Shown: positions 44,872 to 54,461, numbered from the stretch's first letter. The stretch: 64,000 bases of DNA from Pedobacter psychrodurus (GCF_004331735.1 NZ_SJSO01000020.1:48682-112681); one strand, 5' to 3'. Program-made: numbers and translations. The notes: generated by a model from the sequence alone, not told the origin.

Positions 44872-46212
44872 TTAATCTTCAGATAATTGCAGCACTGCGT
44901 TAGATAATTCATTTTCCTGTACTTCGTCAACTATGCTAAACTGCTGAAAGGCAATCCGTTTTTCAACCTTGTAGATTTCGAAACCCAAAATGGCATTGAT
45001 AATGGATGCATTGCGATAAGCACCCATGCCCAGATCGGGTGTTACAAAACCGTGGGTATGCAATTCGGCATTTTGAACAAAGATTTCGTTTCCGTTTACA
45101 TCGATGGCGTAGTTGCGGTGTACCTGAAAAAGTCCGTCGGCATTGCGTGTGATGCGGTCGTTAATTTCCGATAAGAAACCTGGCTCGTTATATTTGTAAC
45201 CGGTTGCCAATACAACAAAATCTGTTTCAACGACAAAATCTTTCTCGCTTTCAGTATGGTGAAAATCGAGCTGATATTTTCCATCACTATTTACGGTTAG
45301 GTTATTCAACTGGCAATTGGGCATCAATTCTGCATTGACTTTTTCTCCATCAACACTCAATTCGTACAGTTTGTCGAAAATCTGGTTAATCAATTCGAAA
45401 TTTATGCCTTTAAACAACGAGTTTTGTTTGCCTAACAGTTGTTTGCGTTTAGCATCGCTCAGATTGTAAAAATGGTCTACATATTCTGGCGAGGTCAGCT
45501 CCAATGTTAATTTCGAATACTCCATCGGGAAAAAGCGGTCTGGCCGTGTAAACCATTTCAGTTTTAACCCATTTTCAGTTTCGGGCAAAAGATCGTAGAA
45601 AATTTCGGCAGCACTTTGACCTGAGCCAATAATGGTTACGGTTTTTTGCTTTAACAGCGTTGATTTGAACTTTAAATACGCTGAAGAGTGTATAGTGTTT
45701 TTATGCACAGCAGGGGTGATAAAGTTGGGTACTTTAGGTGTGGTGCCTGTTCCGAGCACGATTTTTTTAGTAAAAATGATTTCTTTGGCTCCGGTTACCT
45801 GATCAACTTTTTCTACCTGATAAATGTTGTCGATATAATTTATGCTGGTTACTTTCTGTCCAAACAGGCAGTTTTGCAGATGATTAATCGCCCATTTACA
45901 ATAAGCATTGTACTCTTTACGCAGCACAAAAAAATCTTCTCTGATGTAGAATTTATATAGGCGATCTGTCTGTTTAAGGTAGTTTAAAAAGCTGTAAGCG
46001 CTGGTTGGATCGGCCATGGTAACCAAGTCTGCCATAAACGGAACCTGCAAAGTAGCATCGCTCAGCATCATACCAGGATGCCAGTTAAATTCGTTCGCCT
46101 GATCTAAAAATAAAGTTGATAAGCTACTGATGGGGGCACATAGTGCAGCTAAACCCAGATTGAACGGACCTATGCCGATCCCTACAATGTCGTATATTTT
46201 TTGATTCTGCAT
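44872..46212 (-). CDS. Lysine/ornithine N-monooxygenase (SidA/IucD/PvdA family)
   Basis: A 446-residue FAD- and NADPH-dependent hydroxylase that converts a primary amine to the hydroxylamine needed for hydroxamate groups. Visible sites: FAD-binding GIGIGPFNLGLAAL (residues 12-25), the substrate region MLSDATLQVPFMADLVTMADPTSAYSFLNYL, the NADPH-binding IIGSGQSAAEIFYDLL, and the family signature VLATGYKYNEPGFL near residue 340. In this cluster the likely substrate is the decarboxylation product, such as cadaverine or a related diamine, rather than the amino acid. The start directly abuts the stop of the IucA/C-GNAT gene. Confidence 0.93.
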   Translation of the reverse strand: MQNQKIYDIVGIGIGPFNLGLAALCAPISSLSTLFLDQANEFNWHPGMMLSDATLQVPFMADLVTMADPTSAYSFLNYLKQTDRLYKFYIREDFFVLRKEYNAYCKWAINHLQNCLFGQKVTSINYIDNIYQVEKVDQVTGAKEIIFTKKIVLGTGTTPKVPNFITPAVHKNTIHSSAYLKFKSTLLKQKTVTIIGSGQSAAEIFYDLLPETENGLKLKWFTRPDRFFPMEYSKLTLELTSPEYVDHFYNLSDAKRKQLLGKQNSLFKGINFELINQIFDKLYELSVDGEKVNAELMPNCQLNNLTVNSDGKYQLDFHHTESEKDFVVETDFVVLATGYKYNEPGFLSEINDRITRNADGLFQVHRNYAIDVNGNEIFVQNAELHTHGFVTPDLGMGAYRNASIINAILGFEIYKVEKRIAFQQFSIVDEVQENELSNAVLQLSED

Positions 46213-48672
46213 TTAAATTTCCTCCGTTTCAAATTCTGATGATTTAGCCATAGCGTAGGCCTTTGCCTCAGGGAATTTTTCCCAGTACCATTGGCGGTGA
46301 CAAAAGGTAAGGTTGGCCATTTTATAAGGCATTTGGATTACTTTCTCCAATTTGAAGCCCAGTCTGGTTACAAAAATGTGCATCGCACGGCTTTCAACAG
46401 CTGCCTCGCCGATACATTTACCTACTTCGGGCTGTTCAAAAATGAAATCCATCAAAGCCTGACCGGTTTCGAAACTGAATTTTTTGTCTTTATCTGTTGG
46501 CGCGATCAGCAAATGTGCGCCATAATCACTAGTTAAAGCCTCGTAGCAGGCACCTACACCATCGCGCATGGGCCAATAAGGTTCAATGGTAAAGGTAGGT
46601 TCGCCATTTATTTCACCAATAAAACTGTGTGATGAATCGTTGGGTAATAAAGTCCTGTAAAACAGCTCCAGACCTTTAATAGGACCATCCATTTTCCAGA
46701 TCGGTTTAGCATGTTCCTGGTTAAACCAATCGTGAACCATTTCAAGGTCACGGTCGATATCAAACGGACGGATATTAATCGTCACATTTTCTTTAGGGAA
46801 AAACCTGCTGTACAGCACCGCTTTGCTTTCTGGTTTGATCAGGTTTTCGGAGAAGAAATATTTAGATAATGGATTTGGAAATTCACGGTAAATTGCCGGA
46901 TTATTAATAGGAGCACTGGCTTCATCAATATTGCAAAGATTAGTCAACAGGTTGCCTTTAACTTCCCAACTGCGGCGGTTAATAATGTAATCTACCAAAC
47001 CTGTGGTATCGCTGTTCTCGAATTGTTTAAATTCCAGGTAAACGAGATCAATCAAGATCTTCTCATCGGCTAGGTTGTTGCTCGCGATGGCATTTACCAC
47101 ACCTAATATGTTATTGATGAGAAGGTAGTAAGTGAGTTTAGGAATAATGTATTCGTTAGGTACAATCGATCCACTTTCTGCAGCAATGCCCGGATAAGCT
47201 TCTTTAAGTGCTTCAGCTTTGGCATCACTAAAGAAATAACCCTGGTTATCCCTGAAATAAAATTTGGCAGGATAATAATCTTTATCAAGCTCTACCATCA
47301 CATTTTGCTGATGGAACTCAAAGGCCATTCCAAAATTATTGTAAAGGCCAACAATTGGAGCTACGCAAAGGTGTAGGTATTGTTTAAACCAGTTTACAGC
47401 GGTATGCGAAACCGTTTTGTTTTTGCTGATCGCTGCTTCTTCAATCAGATTTACAATGCGTGGTTTTTGGCCGAGTAAACCATCCTGGCAAAGTGCAGCC
47501 AATAAGGTTACATTTTTTTCAGTACCATCGCCTTTAAAAGGATTATGCCTAATGCTGATATTAAAGCCATCAATGGTTTCGCCTTTATAGTTTACCGTGA
47601 TAAATGCAGGATCGGTAATAAATTCAATCTCTGGATATTCGGCTTTGGCTGCTTTGCCGAATGCTGTTTTTAAAAGTTTACTTACATCATAGCCGCGGTA
47701 AAGTTCCCTAACCAGGTTAACCCTTTGTGAGTTGGTTATTTTTACATGCAATGAAAATTTAAGCATCCAATCGCTCGATGCATTGTAAACCGTTCTTACC
47801 GAAGATGTTGGTGTGTAAAATTCTCCAAAATGGCCCAAAAAGAACAGTAGGCTTTCTTTCTGCATGGCTTTTACCGTAGTTTGGCTAAGCAGATATTCGG
47901 CCTCCCACGGGTGCATAGGCACCACTTTATGGTTAGGATGTTGATCCAACAATGCTATGGTTTCAGCATTTCCACTATCTAAAAGCTCAATTCTGAAAAG
48001 ATCGGTCATATCAAAACCTTCTGCATTTTTCTCAACAATATTATCTGCCGAGATCAAAAAATAGGCAAGCTGAAAACTACCTTGAGTTTCTGGTGAGTAT
48101 TTAAAAAGTTCTTCTTTACTGTTAAAACCCGATCTGCCTTTAGGTAGGGGATGCGCATTGTGCCCTAAAAATAATGATTGTTCTGCTTCGATGAAGCTCA
48201 TTTTAGCAAAATTTGCAGGTCTGCCATTCTGTTTAAAGAAAGATAGGAAGGCTTCAAGGTTTTCAACGCTGTTGGTCAAACGTTGTTTTACCAGATTGGC
48301 GTCGACATTTGGGAACTCTTCAGCGCTAAACTGTATGGCCAATTCCATAAACCTGTAAATACTGATCGGACTAATGGCATCAGTAGCAATATTACGTTCG
48401 ATTATTGGAAAGTTAAATACATGCCTGCCACTATCGGCATAAAATTTTAATGGCGCATATACTTCGAAACCAATAGCGGTAAAATCGAACCGGATATGCA
48501 GGCGATCGGTAGTGGTAACCAAATAGTTTGCTAAAGACTCGTCGTATTTAGGGATGCCTACGTAGCGACTCCAGTTGTTAAATTCTCTACAATAACTGTT
48601 TAGGAGTGCATTAAAGTTAGTTTCTTCTGAAATCTGCTGAAGCTTGGTTGAGTCTAACGTATTCGTTTCCAT
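46213..48672 (-). CDS. IucA/IucC synthetase fused to a GNAT acyltransferase (IucB/AlcB-like)
   Basis: An 819-residue fusion. Residues 1-600 are an IucA/IucC ligase (GHNAHPLPKGRSGF, PMHPWEAEYLL, SSVRTVYNASSDWMLKFSLHVKITNSQRV, and AFEFHQQNVMVEL near the C-terminus of the domain). Residues 630-800 are a GNAT domain of the siderophore acylase type: TINIRPFDIDRDLEMVHDWFNQEHAKPIWKM, GEINGEPTFTIEPYWP, HLLIAPTDKDKKFSFETGQALM and AAVESRAMHIFVTRLGF. Hydroxylamine acylation and ligation are thus coupled in one chain. The longer frame to 48777 is rejected: ATG 48672 begins METNTLDS and gives only a 56-base overlap with the decarboxylase. Confidence 0.92.
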   Translation of the reverse strand: METNTLDSTKLQQISEETNFNALLNSYCREFNNWSRYVGIPKYDESLANYLVTTTDRLHIRFDFTAIGFEVYAPLKFYADSGRHVFNFPIIERNIATDAISPISIYRFMELAIQFSAEEFPNVDANLVKQRLTNSVENLEAFLSFFKQNGRPANFAKMSFIEAEQSLFLGHNAHPLPKGRSGFNSKEELFKYSPETQGSFQLAYFLISADNIVEKNAEGFDMTDLFRIELLDSGNAETIALLDQHPNHKVVPMHPWEAEYLLSQTTVKAMQKESLLFFLGHFGEFYTPTSSVRTVYNASSDWMLKFSLHVKITNSQRVNLVRELYRGYDVSKLLKTAFGKAAKAEYPEIEFITDPAFITVNYKGETIDGFNISIRHNPFKGDGTEKNVTLLAALCQDGLLGQKPRIVNLIEEAAISKNKTVSHTAVNWFKQYLHLCVAPIVGLYNNFGMAFEFHQQNVMVELDKDYYPAKFYFRDNQGYFFSDAKAEALKEAYPGIAAESGSIVPNEYIIPKLTYYLLINNILGVVNAIASNNLADEKILIDLVYLEFKQFENSDTTGLVDYIINRRSWEVKGNLLTNLCNIDEASAPINNPAIYREFPNPLSKYFFSENLIKPESKAVLYSRFFPKENVTINIRPFDIDRDLEMVHDWFNQEHAKPIWKMDGPIKGLELFYRTLLPNDSSHSFIGEINGEPTFTIEPYWPMRDGVGACYEALTSDYGAHLLIAPTDKDKKFSFETGQALMDFIFEQPEVGKCIGEAAVESRAMHIFVTRLGFKLEKVIQMPYKMANLTFCHRQWYWEKFPEAKAYAMAKSSEFETEEI

Positions 48673-50158
48673 GTTTTTTAATGATTTTAATAATGTTTTC
48701 AATATCGCTGATGGTAGTAAGCGGGTTAAGTAGGGTAAATTTGAGATAGAATTGTTGATTGATCTTGGTGCCTGCAACTAAAGCCTTTCCTTCGTTAAAC
48801 ATGGCTTTTTTGATGTATTGGTTCATGGCACAAACATCTAAGCGCAGGTTTTTTGGACGGTAACGGAAAACCAGCGCACTGATATCTGATTCGTTCATCA
48901 GTTCAAAATCACTATCGAAATGCAACAGATCGGCAATTTTGGCTGCGGTTTCGATAATGGTATCAAAATAACCTCCTAATTTGTTCCTGCCCATCATTCT
49001 GAGCGTAAACCAGAGTTTTAAAGCATCAAACCGTCGGGTTGTTTGGATCGATTTGTTCACCTGATTGGGTAAGCCATCCTCGTCATGATCTTTAGGATTT
49101 AAATAATCGGCATGGTGCGTAATCAGGTTGAAATAGTTTTTATCGCGCACCAGGAAACCACTGCTGCTCACCGGTTGGAAAAAAGATTTATGGTAATCAA
49201 CCGTAACCGAATGGGCCAGTTCGATCCCGTTTAACAGACTCCGGTATTTATCGGTTAGCAGTAAACCACAGCCATATGCTGCATCGATGTGGAACCAGGT
49301 ATTGTATTTTTTGCTGATAAAGGCAAGCTCCTTTAGTGGATCAACATTTCCAAAATCTGTTGTACCTGCTGTGCCTACAATGGCGATGGGAATATGACCT
49401 TGGGCAATTTCCCTTTTTATGGCGTCTTCCAATAAAACGGTATTCATTCTAAAACTGCGATCGGTTTTGATCTTGATCACCGATTTTTCTCCTAAACCTA
49501 AAAGGGAAGCATTTTTTTGGATACTAAAATGTGCTTTTTCAGAAACAAAAATCCTGAAACAGGAGGCTTCGGGTGGCAAACCGTTTACTTTGATGTTGTG
49601 GTTTAGTGCCGTAATTGAATAATGATCGCGGGCCAGTAAAAGCCCCATTAAATTGCTCTGCGTACCACCGCTCGTAAAAATACCGTCGGCTTTTTTGCTG
49701 TAACCTACCTGGTCGCAGGTCCATTCGATCAGTTTTTGTTCGATCAGCGTGCCGCCTGCACTTTGGTCCCAGGTATCAATCGATGAATTGATGGCCGAAA
49801 TCATCACCTCGGCAGCTACGGCAGGAATCACAATCGGACAGTTTAAATGGGCGATATAAGCAGGGTGGTGAAAGGCAACTGCATGGCTGGTATAAAGCTG
49901 TTCCACTTCTTTAAGCAAGGCATCGTAGTTATCATGCGTTTTTTCAAATTCAATCGCATCGAACAACGGTTTTAGATGGGTAGGGGATACGCCGCTAAAA
50001 GGCTGCTGGTTGTTGTTCAAGAATTTTTTTACCGCCTGGGTAACTTTACCTACAGCATGCAGGTACTCTTCTTCATTATCGTGGTGAAAGATTTCCTTCG
50101 TCGGACTTTCCGTGAGGAAATCGATTAATTCATGTTTTTCTAGGTCTGACGTAAACAT
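48617..50158 (-). CDS. PLP-dependent group II decarboxylase of siderophore synthesis
   Basis: A 513-residue decarboxylase of the L-2,4-diaminobutyrate/DesA-like type. Motifs: AYIAHLNCPIVIPAVAAEVMISAINSS, GIFTSGGTQSNLMGLLLARDH, AIVGTAGTTDFGNVDPL, WFHIDAAYGCGLLL, and the PLP-lysine VDYHKSFFQPVSSSGFLV. It should supply the diamine building block: cadaverine from lysine, or 1,3-diaminopropane from diaminobutyrate. No diaminobutyrate aminotransferase is next to it, which favours lysine, but this is not decisive. It is the first gene of the operon, and its last 56 bases overlap the next gene. Confidence 0.9.
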   Translation of the reverse strand: MFTSDLEKHELIDFLTESPTKEIFHHDNEEEYLHAVGKVTQAVKKFLNNNQQPFSGVSPTHLKPLFDAIEFEKTHDNYDALLKEVEQLYTSHAVAFHHPAYIAHLNCPIVIPAVAAEVMISAINSSIDTWDQSAGGTLIEQKLIEWTCDQVGYSKKADGIFTSGGTQSNLMGLLLARDHYSITALNHNIKVNGLPPEASCFRIFVSEKAHFSIQKNASLLGLGEKSVIKIKTDRSFRMNTVLLEDAIKREIAQGHIPIAIVGTAGTTDFGNVDPLKELAFISKKYNTWFHIDAAYGCGLLLTDKYRSLLNGIELAHSVTVDYHKSFFQPVSSSGFLVRDKNYFNLITHHADYLNPKDHDEDGLPNQVNKSIQTTRRFDALKLWFTLRMMGRNKLGGYFDTIIETAAKIADLLHFDSDFELMNESDISALVFRYRPKNLRLDVCAMNQYIKKAMFNEGKALVAGTKINQQFYLKFTLLNPLTTISDIENIIKIIKKHGNEYVRLNQASADFRRN

Positions 50159-50305
50159 TAGTTTTTCAATTTTTCAAAAGGTTAAGGTTTAAAGGCAATA
50201 AAATATCAAGTCTTTTAAGCTGATATTTTTCATTTATAATGTGGTTAGGTGAGCGTTCTAAAGCGAGCTGTTTTTATCAATAATTCTAACCGCTAAGGTA
50301 TATTT

Positions 50306-50328
50306 TTATTTAGATTGATTAAAAATAA
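50306..50328. promoter_or_regulatory. Candidate iron-regulator site A
   Basis: Left half TTATTTAGATT, central G, right half ATTAAAAATAA; 8 of 11 positions are symmetric. Its left half matches that of site B except at one base. It lies about 148 bases upstream of the decarboxylase start, so it may control the synthesis operon. Confidence 0.45.
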
Positions 50329-50421
50329 TATTTAAAATGTTTTTAACATGTTGTTAATAAGTCTATTGTGTACGGTTTCTTAAACGTTTTAGGATAATTG
50401 TCAATAAATATTTAATTTATT

Positions 50422-50456
50422 TTATTTGGATTTAATCTAAATAAATGATTGCTTTG
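50422..50456 (+). promoter_or_regulatory. Receptor promoter overlapped by candidate iron-regulator site B
   Basis: Site B (50422-50444) has halves TTATTTGGATT and AATCTAAATAA around a central T, symmetric in 10 of 11 positions. A -33 element TTTG (50425-50428) lies inside it, and a -7 element TTGCTTTG (50449-50456, one mismatch to TAnnTTTG) follows with 20 bases spacing. A repressor bound at site B would cover the -33 box. Fur or a DtxR-type protein is the likely ligand. Which one cannot be decided from sequence. Confidence 0.55.
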
Positions 50457-50476
50457 CGCAAAAAAAATAATAGTAA

Positions 50477-52897
50477 ATGAAAAATCTATACTTAATTGCA
50501 ATCCTGATCTGTGGATTTATCTTTACAGGTAAAGCACAAACAGTTACCGGAAAGGTAATCGGAGAAACCGCTCCACTTGCTGGGGCAAATATTAAAGTTG
50601 ATGGCAAAACTGCATCAGCTACAACAGGGGCTGATGGTAGCTTTGAACTGAAGCTAACAGAGGGTGCTTACAAATTACAGGTAAGTTATGTGGGCTATAC
50701 CACCGTGATTCAAAAAGTGAGTTTGGCCAAAAACCAGACCGTTAATTTAACCATTAACCTAAGCCCTAAGGCCAATATGCAAGAGGTTGTTGTGGTTTCA
50801 TCCCGTAAACCGACTAAAATCAGCGAGATACCCGGTACAGTTTGGGTAGTAGATGGCGCTAAAATCCAGGAACAGGCCAGGGCAGGTATACCTTTTAAAC
50901 AAACCTTGGCTCAATTGATCCCGAGTTTGGATGCTGGCCCCGAGGGACGTACCAATTACGGCCAAAACCAACGCGGTAGGGATGCATTAGTGATGATTGA
51001 TGGGGTATCGTTAAACAGTACACGTGGGGTAAGCCGTCAGTTCGAATCGATAGATCCTTTCAACATCGAGCGTATTGAGGTTTTATCAGGCGCAAGTGCA
51101 GTTTATGGCGGTGGAGCAACAGGTGGTATCATCAATATTATTACCAAAAAAGGACAGGATAGCCAGCCAAGTTTCACTACGCAGGTTGGTGTACGCAGTG
51201 GTTTAAAAGAAAAAAGTGATCACGATGTACGTGTAGCACAGGCTATTTCTGGTGGTAGCAAAGATTGGAACGGACGTATCGGTATGGCTTTCCAAAAAAA
51301 CAATGCTGCGTATGGGGCTGATGGGAAACAGATTTTTACTGATATCACACAAACAGATCTTCAGTATAACCAATCATTCGATTTTTTCGGAAGTACAGAA
51401 TTTAAATTAACCGAATATCAAAAATTATCGGTGAATGCGCAGTATTATAATTCAGGTTATCGTGGAGATAAAGATCTGTTTTTAGGTACAAATTATGCTG
51501 GCTTATTGTCAAATCCTTCACTTTTAGAAATGAGAAACGGTTATGCATCAGATGTTGACCCAAAAACAAGCAGGGCCAATATCAATGCCAATTACCAGGC
51601 CAGTGATATTTTAGGCGGACAAACATTGTATGTACAGGCTGCTGCCAGAAACGAGCAGTTCAGCTTTCACCCATTCCCAGGGCAAGCGGCAATACCGCAA
51701 AGACTTTACAGTAGTTCATCCATCCAAAATACGAATTACAGTGCTTTAAAACTGGTATTGAACAAAGATTGGAGCAGGTTGAATCTTACTTATGGTATTG
51801 ATGCCGATAACGAGAACTTTAATGCGCAGCAAGCCTTATTCGACAGAACAAAAGCCTTTACTTCAGGCGGTTTAAACAACACTACAATAGCTACCATTGC
51901 CCGCTATCCTAACTTTAGGGTGAACGGTTTATCAGGGTTTTTACAGGCACAGGTTAAGGTAGCCGATTTTTTAACTTTATCTGGAGGTGTGCGTCAACAA
52001 CGCATGTTTGTTAAAGTTGGCGATTTTGTGGGTACTGCTGCAGCTGTTCCTTTGGCTTATGGTGTTGGCAGAACAGCTACAGCCATTGCTGGTGGCGAAA
52101 ACCACTATGATGTAAATTTATTAAATGCTGGTTTGGTATTTAAAATCAGTGCACCTCAGCAAGCTTGGTTTAATTTCTCTCAGGGATTTAACTTAGCCGA
52201 TCCGGCTAAATATTACGGACAGGGAACTTACACTTTAGCTGGTACCAACTGGAACTTGGGTAATTCGATTAATGTTGGCAGTTCGCCTCTAACAGGTATT
52301 AAAACAGAACAGTACGAAGCGGGTTACCGCTACCGCACAGGTGTATTTAATGCACAGGTAGCGGGTTTTTACGCTTTATCTGATAAAAACGTGAAAACCA
52401 ATAGCACTTTCAATATTGAAGTTTTTGATGAAAAAGTAAGAAATATCGGTGTTGAAGGTTCATTATCTTTAAACCTGAAAAATGGTTTCGAGGCAGGAGC
52501 AAACGGTTTGTATATCAAAACACAGAAACAGAATACCGATGGTACTTGGGCTTTACAGGATTTAACTGTGGCCAGTCCATCAAAAATTGCAGGCTATCTT
52601 GGTTATAATGGTAAAGTATTCGGATTAAAAGCACAGGTTTTCCATTCATTCGATTCGAAAGATGATATTGGAACTGGCAGAGAATTAAAAGGATATACGA
52701 CTGTTGACCTCTTGGGTTCAGTAAAAGTATTTACTGGAAGCCTATCATTCGGGGTACAAAACCTGTTGAACAAAAATTACCAAACCATCTGGAGCCAACG
52801 TTCGGTATTGTTGTATCAGGCTTTGGCCAAGCCAGAAACATTTTATTATGCAGGCCGTGGCCGTACGTATAACTTGACTTATACACTTAATTACTAA
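50477..52897 (+). CDS. TonB-dependent siderophore receptor
   Basis: An 806-residue outer-membrane receptor. Order: signal peptide (residues 1-20, ending GKAQ), a carboxypeptidase-regulatory-like domain (VTGKVIGETAPLAGANIKVDG to NLTINLSPKA), TonB box region (MQEVVVVSSRKP), plug (IPGTVWVVDGAKIQ, RGRDALVMIDGVSLN, IERIEVLSGASAVYGGGATGGIINIITKKG) and a barrel ending GRTYNLTYTLNY. The plug text is of the ferric-siderophore receptor type rather than SusC. It is divergent from the hydroxamate siderophore operon and is probably the importer for that siderophore. Confidence 0.92.
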   Translation: MKNLYLIAILICGFIFTGKAQTVTGKVIGETAPLAGANIKVDGKTASATTGADGSFELKLTEGAYKLQVSYVGYTTVIQKVSLAKNQTVNLTINLSPKANMQEVVVVSSRKPTKISEIPGTVWVVDGAKIQEQARAGIPFKQTLAQLIPSLDAGPEGRTNYGQNQRGRDALVMIDGVSLNSTRGVSRQFESIDPFNIERIEVLSGASAVYGGGATGGIINIITKKGQDSQPSFTTQVGVRSGLKEKSDHDVRVAQAISGGSKDWNGRIGMAFQKNNAAYGADGKQIFTDITQTDLQYNQSFDFFGSTEFKLTEYQKLSVNAQYYNSGYRGDKDLFLGTNYAGLLSNPSLLEMRNGYASDVDPKTSRANINANYQASDILGGQTLYVQAAARNEQFSFHPFPGQAAIPQRLYSSSSIQNTNYSALKLVLNKDWSRLNLTYGIDADNENFNAQQALFDRTKAFTSGGLNNTTIATIARYPNFRVNGLSGFLQAQVKVADFLTLSGGVRQQRMFVKVGDFVGTAAAVPLAYGVGRTATAIAGGENHYDVNLLNAGLVFKISAPQQAWFNFSQGFNLADPAKYYGQGTYTLAGTNWNLGNSINVGSSPLTGIKTEQYEAGYRYRTGVFNAQVAGFYALSDKNVKTNSTFNIEVFDEKVRNIGVEGSLSLNLKNGFEAGANGLYIKTQKQNTDGTWALQDLTVASPSKIAGYLGYNGKVFGLKAQVFHSFDSKDDIGTGRELKGYTTVDLLGSVKVFTGSLSFGVQNLLNKNYQTIWSQRSVLLYQALAKPETFYYAGRGRTYNLTYTLNY

Positions 52898-52903
52898 ACG
52901 GCT

Positions 52904-52999
52904 CGTCATTCCCAACCCGATAGCTATCGGGTTGGGAATCGTAATGCTATAGCCAGACTTGTTGATTGCATTAAGATTCCCGCCTGCGCGGGGATGACG
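52904..52999. repeat. Dispersed palindromic repeat (GTCAT-ended), copy 2
   Basis: Bounded by CGTCATTCCC and GGGGATGACG. It contains AACCCGATAGCTATCGGGTT (52914-52933), the same 20-bp palindrome as at 37951, and the same ending TTAAGATTCCCGCCTGCG. Compared with copy 1 it lacks about 28 central bases. It lies 6 bases after the receptor stop codon. Confidence 0.75.
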
Positions 53000-53006
53000 A
53001 TCGCAT

Positions 53007-53042
53007 AAACAACAAATGCCTCATTGGAGGCATTTGTTGTTT
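53007..53042. terminator. Bidirectional terminator between receptor and metallophosphoesterase genes
   Basis: A 16-bp perfect stem AAACAACAAATGCCTC / GAGGCATTTGTTGTTT with an ATTG loop. The arms carry T- or A-rich outer ends on both strands, and the element overlaps the stop codon of the convergent metallophosphoesterase gene. Confidence 0.75.
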
Positions 53043-54261
53043 ATTTCCGTTTCAACTCAATTACCGTAATCTCCGGCCAGATACCAATCCGGCCTGAAAA
53101 ACCCAGGAAACCGAAGCCTCTGTTTACATTCAAATATCTCCCGTTTTCGGTTTTAATACCCGCCCAATGTTTATAACGGTATTTTACCGGACTCCATTTA
53201 ATGCCAAAAGCTTCGATGCCAAACTGCATGCCGTGTGTATGTCCAGCCAATGAAAGTTGGATTTTTGAAGGATAATTTTTTACCTGTGCATCCCAATGTG
53301 AGGGATCGTGCGATAAAAGGATCTTGAAATCGTTAACCGATGTATTTTGAAGTGCTTTGTTCAAATCGCCACGCTCTCCAAAACCAACACCCCAGTTTTC
53401 TATTCCGGCCAATATAATTTTCTCTCCGTTTTTATGCAACTCTAGATGTTCATCCAACAAAAGTTTAAAACCAAGATCTTTATGGTAGGCTTTTAACTGG
53501 TTTAAATTCTGGATTTTATCGACTTCAGTAGGCCATTTGATGTAATCGCCGTAATCGTGATTGCCCAGAACCGAAAATTGGCCGAAAGGGGCTTTAATCT
53601 GCGAAAAATGCCCAATGTAGGGCGCAATTTCCGATGAAGCATTATTTACTAGGTCGCCGGTAAAAACAAATAGGTCGCTTTTTTGCGCATTGATCATATC
53701 AATACCTTTTTGTACCGCTTTAGGGTTGGTAAAACTTCCGGCATGCACATCAGAAATCTGGGTTAAGGTAAAACCGTCAAAACTGACAGGCAGATCATCA
53801 AAATACAAAGTATGTTTAATTACGCGGTAAGCATATTTTCCTTGGGTAATGCCGTACGCAAATAGGGCAATGGTTAAACAGAACATTACAAAGGCAAAAT
53901 CTACCCAGTAATTGCTGCGGCCTAAAATGTGAAAACCTTCTGGCTGAAAATTAGTCGCCAAAGCTAATAGTAGCCTATAAACATCGCCAAGAAGTAGAAA
54001 AAATGCGAAGACTATTTCTGCAACAAAGATGATCAAAAAGGCATGGCTGATAATCTGGAAAAACCGGTTCATGCCCTGGATGCGCATTTGCTGAATAGCA
54101 TATAGCAGAGAGAAAGTTAGCCCTACAATAAAGACCCAGAAAATAGGACTAAGCCAGGTAGATTGATTGATGGTGCCCAGGCCAGATAAAACATAGGCAT
54201 TGAGGGCAAAAAATATGATTGCAACGATGATGAGCGGCAATAGATTGAGTTTTCTTTTCAT
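53041..54261 (-). CDS. Membrane-anchored metallophosphoesterase
   Basis: A 406-residue protein with four hydrophobic segments in the first 145 residues (such as LLPLIIVAIIFFALNAYVL and VDFAFVMFCLTIALFAYGI) and a calcineurin-like phosphoesterase domain at about 160-400. Metal-site motifs: ISDVHAGSF (D-x-H), FTGDLVNN (GD), VLGNHDYGD (GNHD), LSHDP and AGHTHGMQFG (GHTH). The architecture resembles YkuE/YaeI-type enzymes, which act on phosphate esters such as lipid-linked pyrophosphates, but the substrate is not evident. It is divergent from the Rrf2 gene and convergent with the siderophore receptor. Confidence 0.88.
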   Translation of the reverse strand: MKRKLNLLPLIIVAIIFFALNAYVLSGLGTINQSTWLSPIFWVFIVGLTFSLLYAIQQMRIQGMNRFFQIISHAFLIIFVAEIVFAFFLLLGDVYRLLLALATNFQPEGFHILGRSNYWVDFAFVMFCLTIALFAYGITQGKYAYRVIKHTLYFDDLPVSFDGFTLTQISDVHAGSFTNPKAVQKGIDMINAQKSDLFVFTGDLVNNASSEIAPYIGHFSQIKAPFGQFSVLGNHDYGDYIKWPTEVDKIQNLNQLKAYHKDLGFKLLLDEHLELHKNGEKIILAGIENWGVGFGERGDLNKALQNTSVNDFKILLSHDPSHWDAQVKNYPSKIQLSLAGHTHGMQFGIEAFGIKWSPVKYRYKHWAGIKTENGRYLNVNRGFGFLGFSGRIGIWPEITVIELKRK

Positions 54262-54461
54262 TGTTAAAAATCTGTGATCAGAATGTGTGGTAAAAATAGA
54301 ATTTAAACGCTGATAAATACTTACTGTTACGGTTACTGATTATTTTTACGCTCGTTTGATTAAAGCGATTATCGTTATTATGCGTTATATTTATGAATAT
54401 GATAGTATGTTGAATTAAAATCAACTTCCTGTTGCATATTTTATAATTTACTTTCTTTTAT

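Larger units (their letters stand above)
50159..50476. promoter_or_regulatory. Divergent siderophore/receptor regulatory region
   Basis: 318 AT-rich bases between the siderophore synthesis operon and its receptor gene. Two 23-base near-palindromic sites of shared design (50306-50328 and 50422-50444) and a promoter overlapping the second are present. No gene is visible. Confidence 0.6.

Noticed and set aside
48673..48777. Longer N-terminus for the IucA/C-GNAT fusion
   Set aside because: It would overlap the decarboxylase by 161 bases and adds a segment unlike the family. ATG 48672 gives a normal start.
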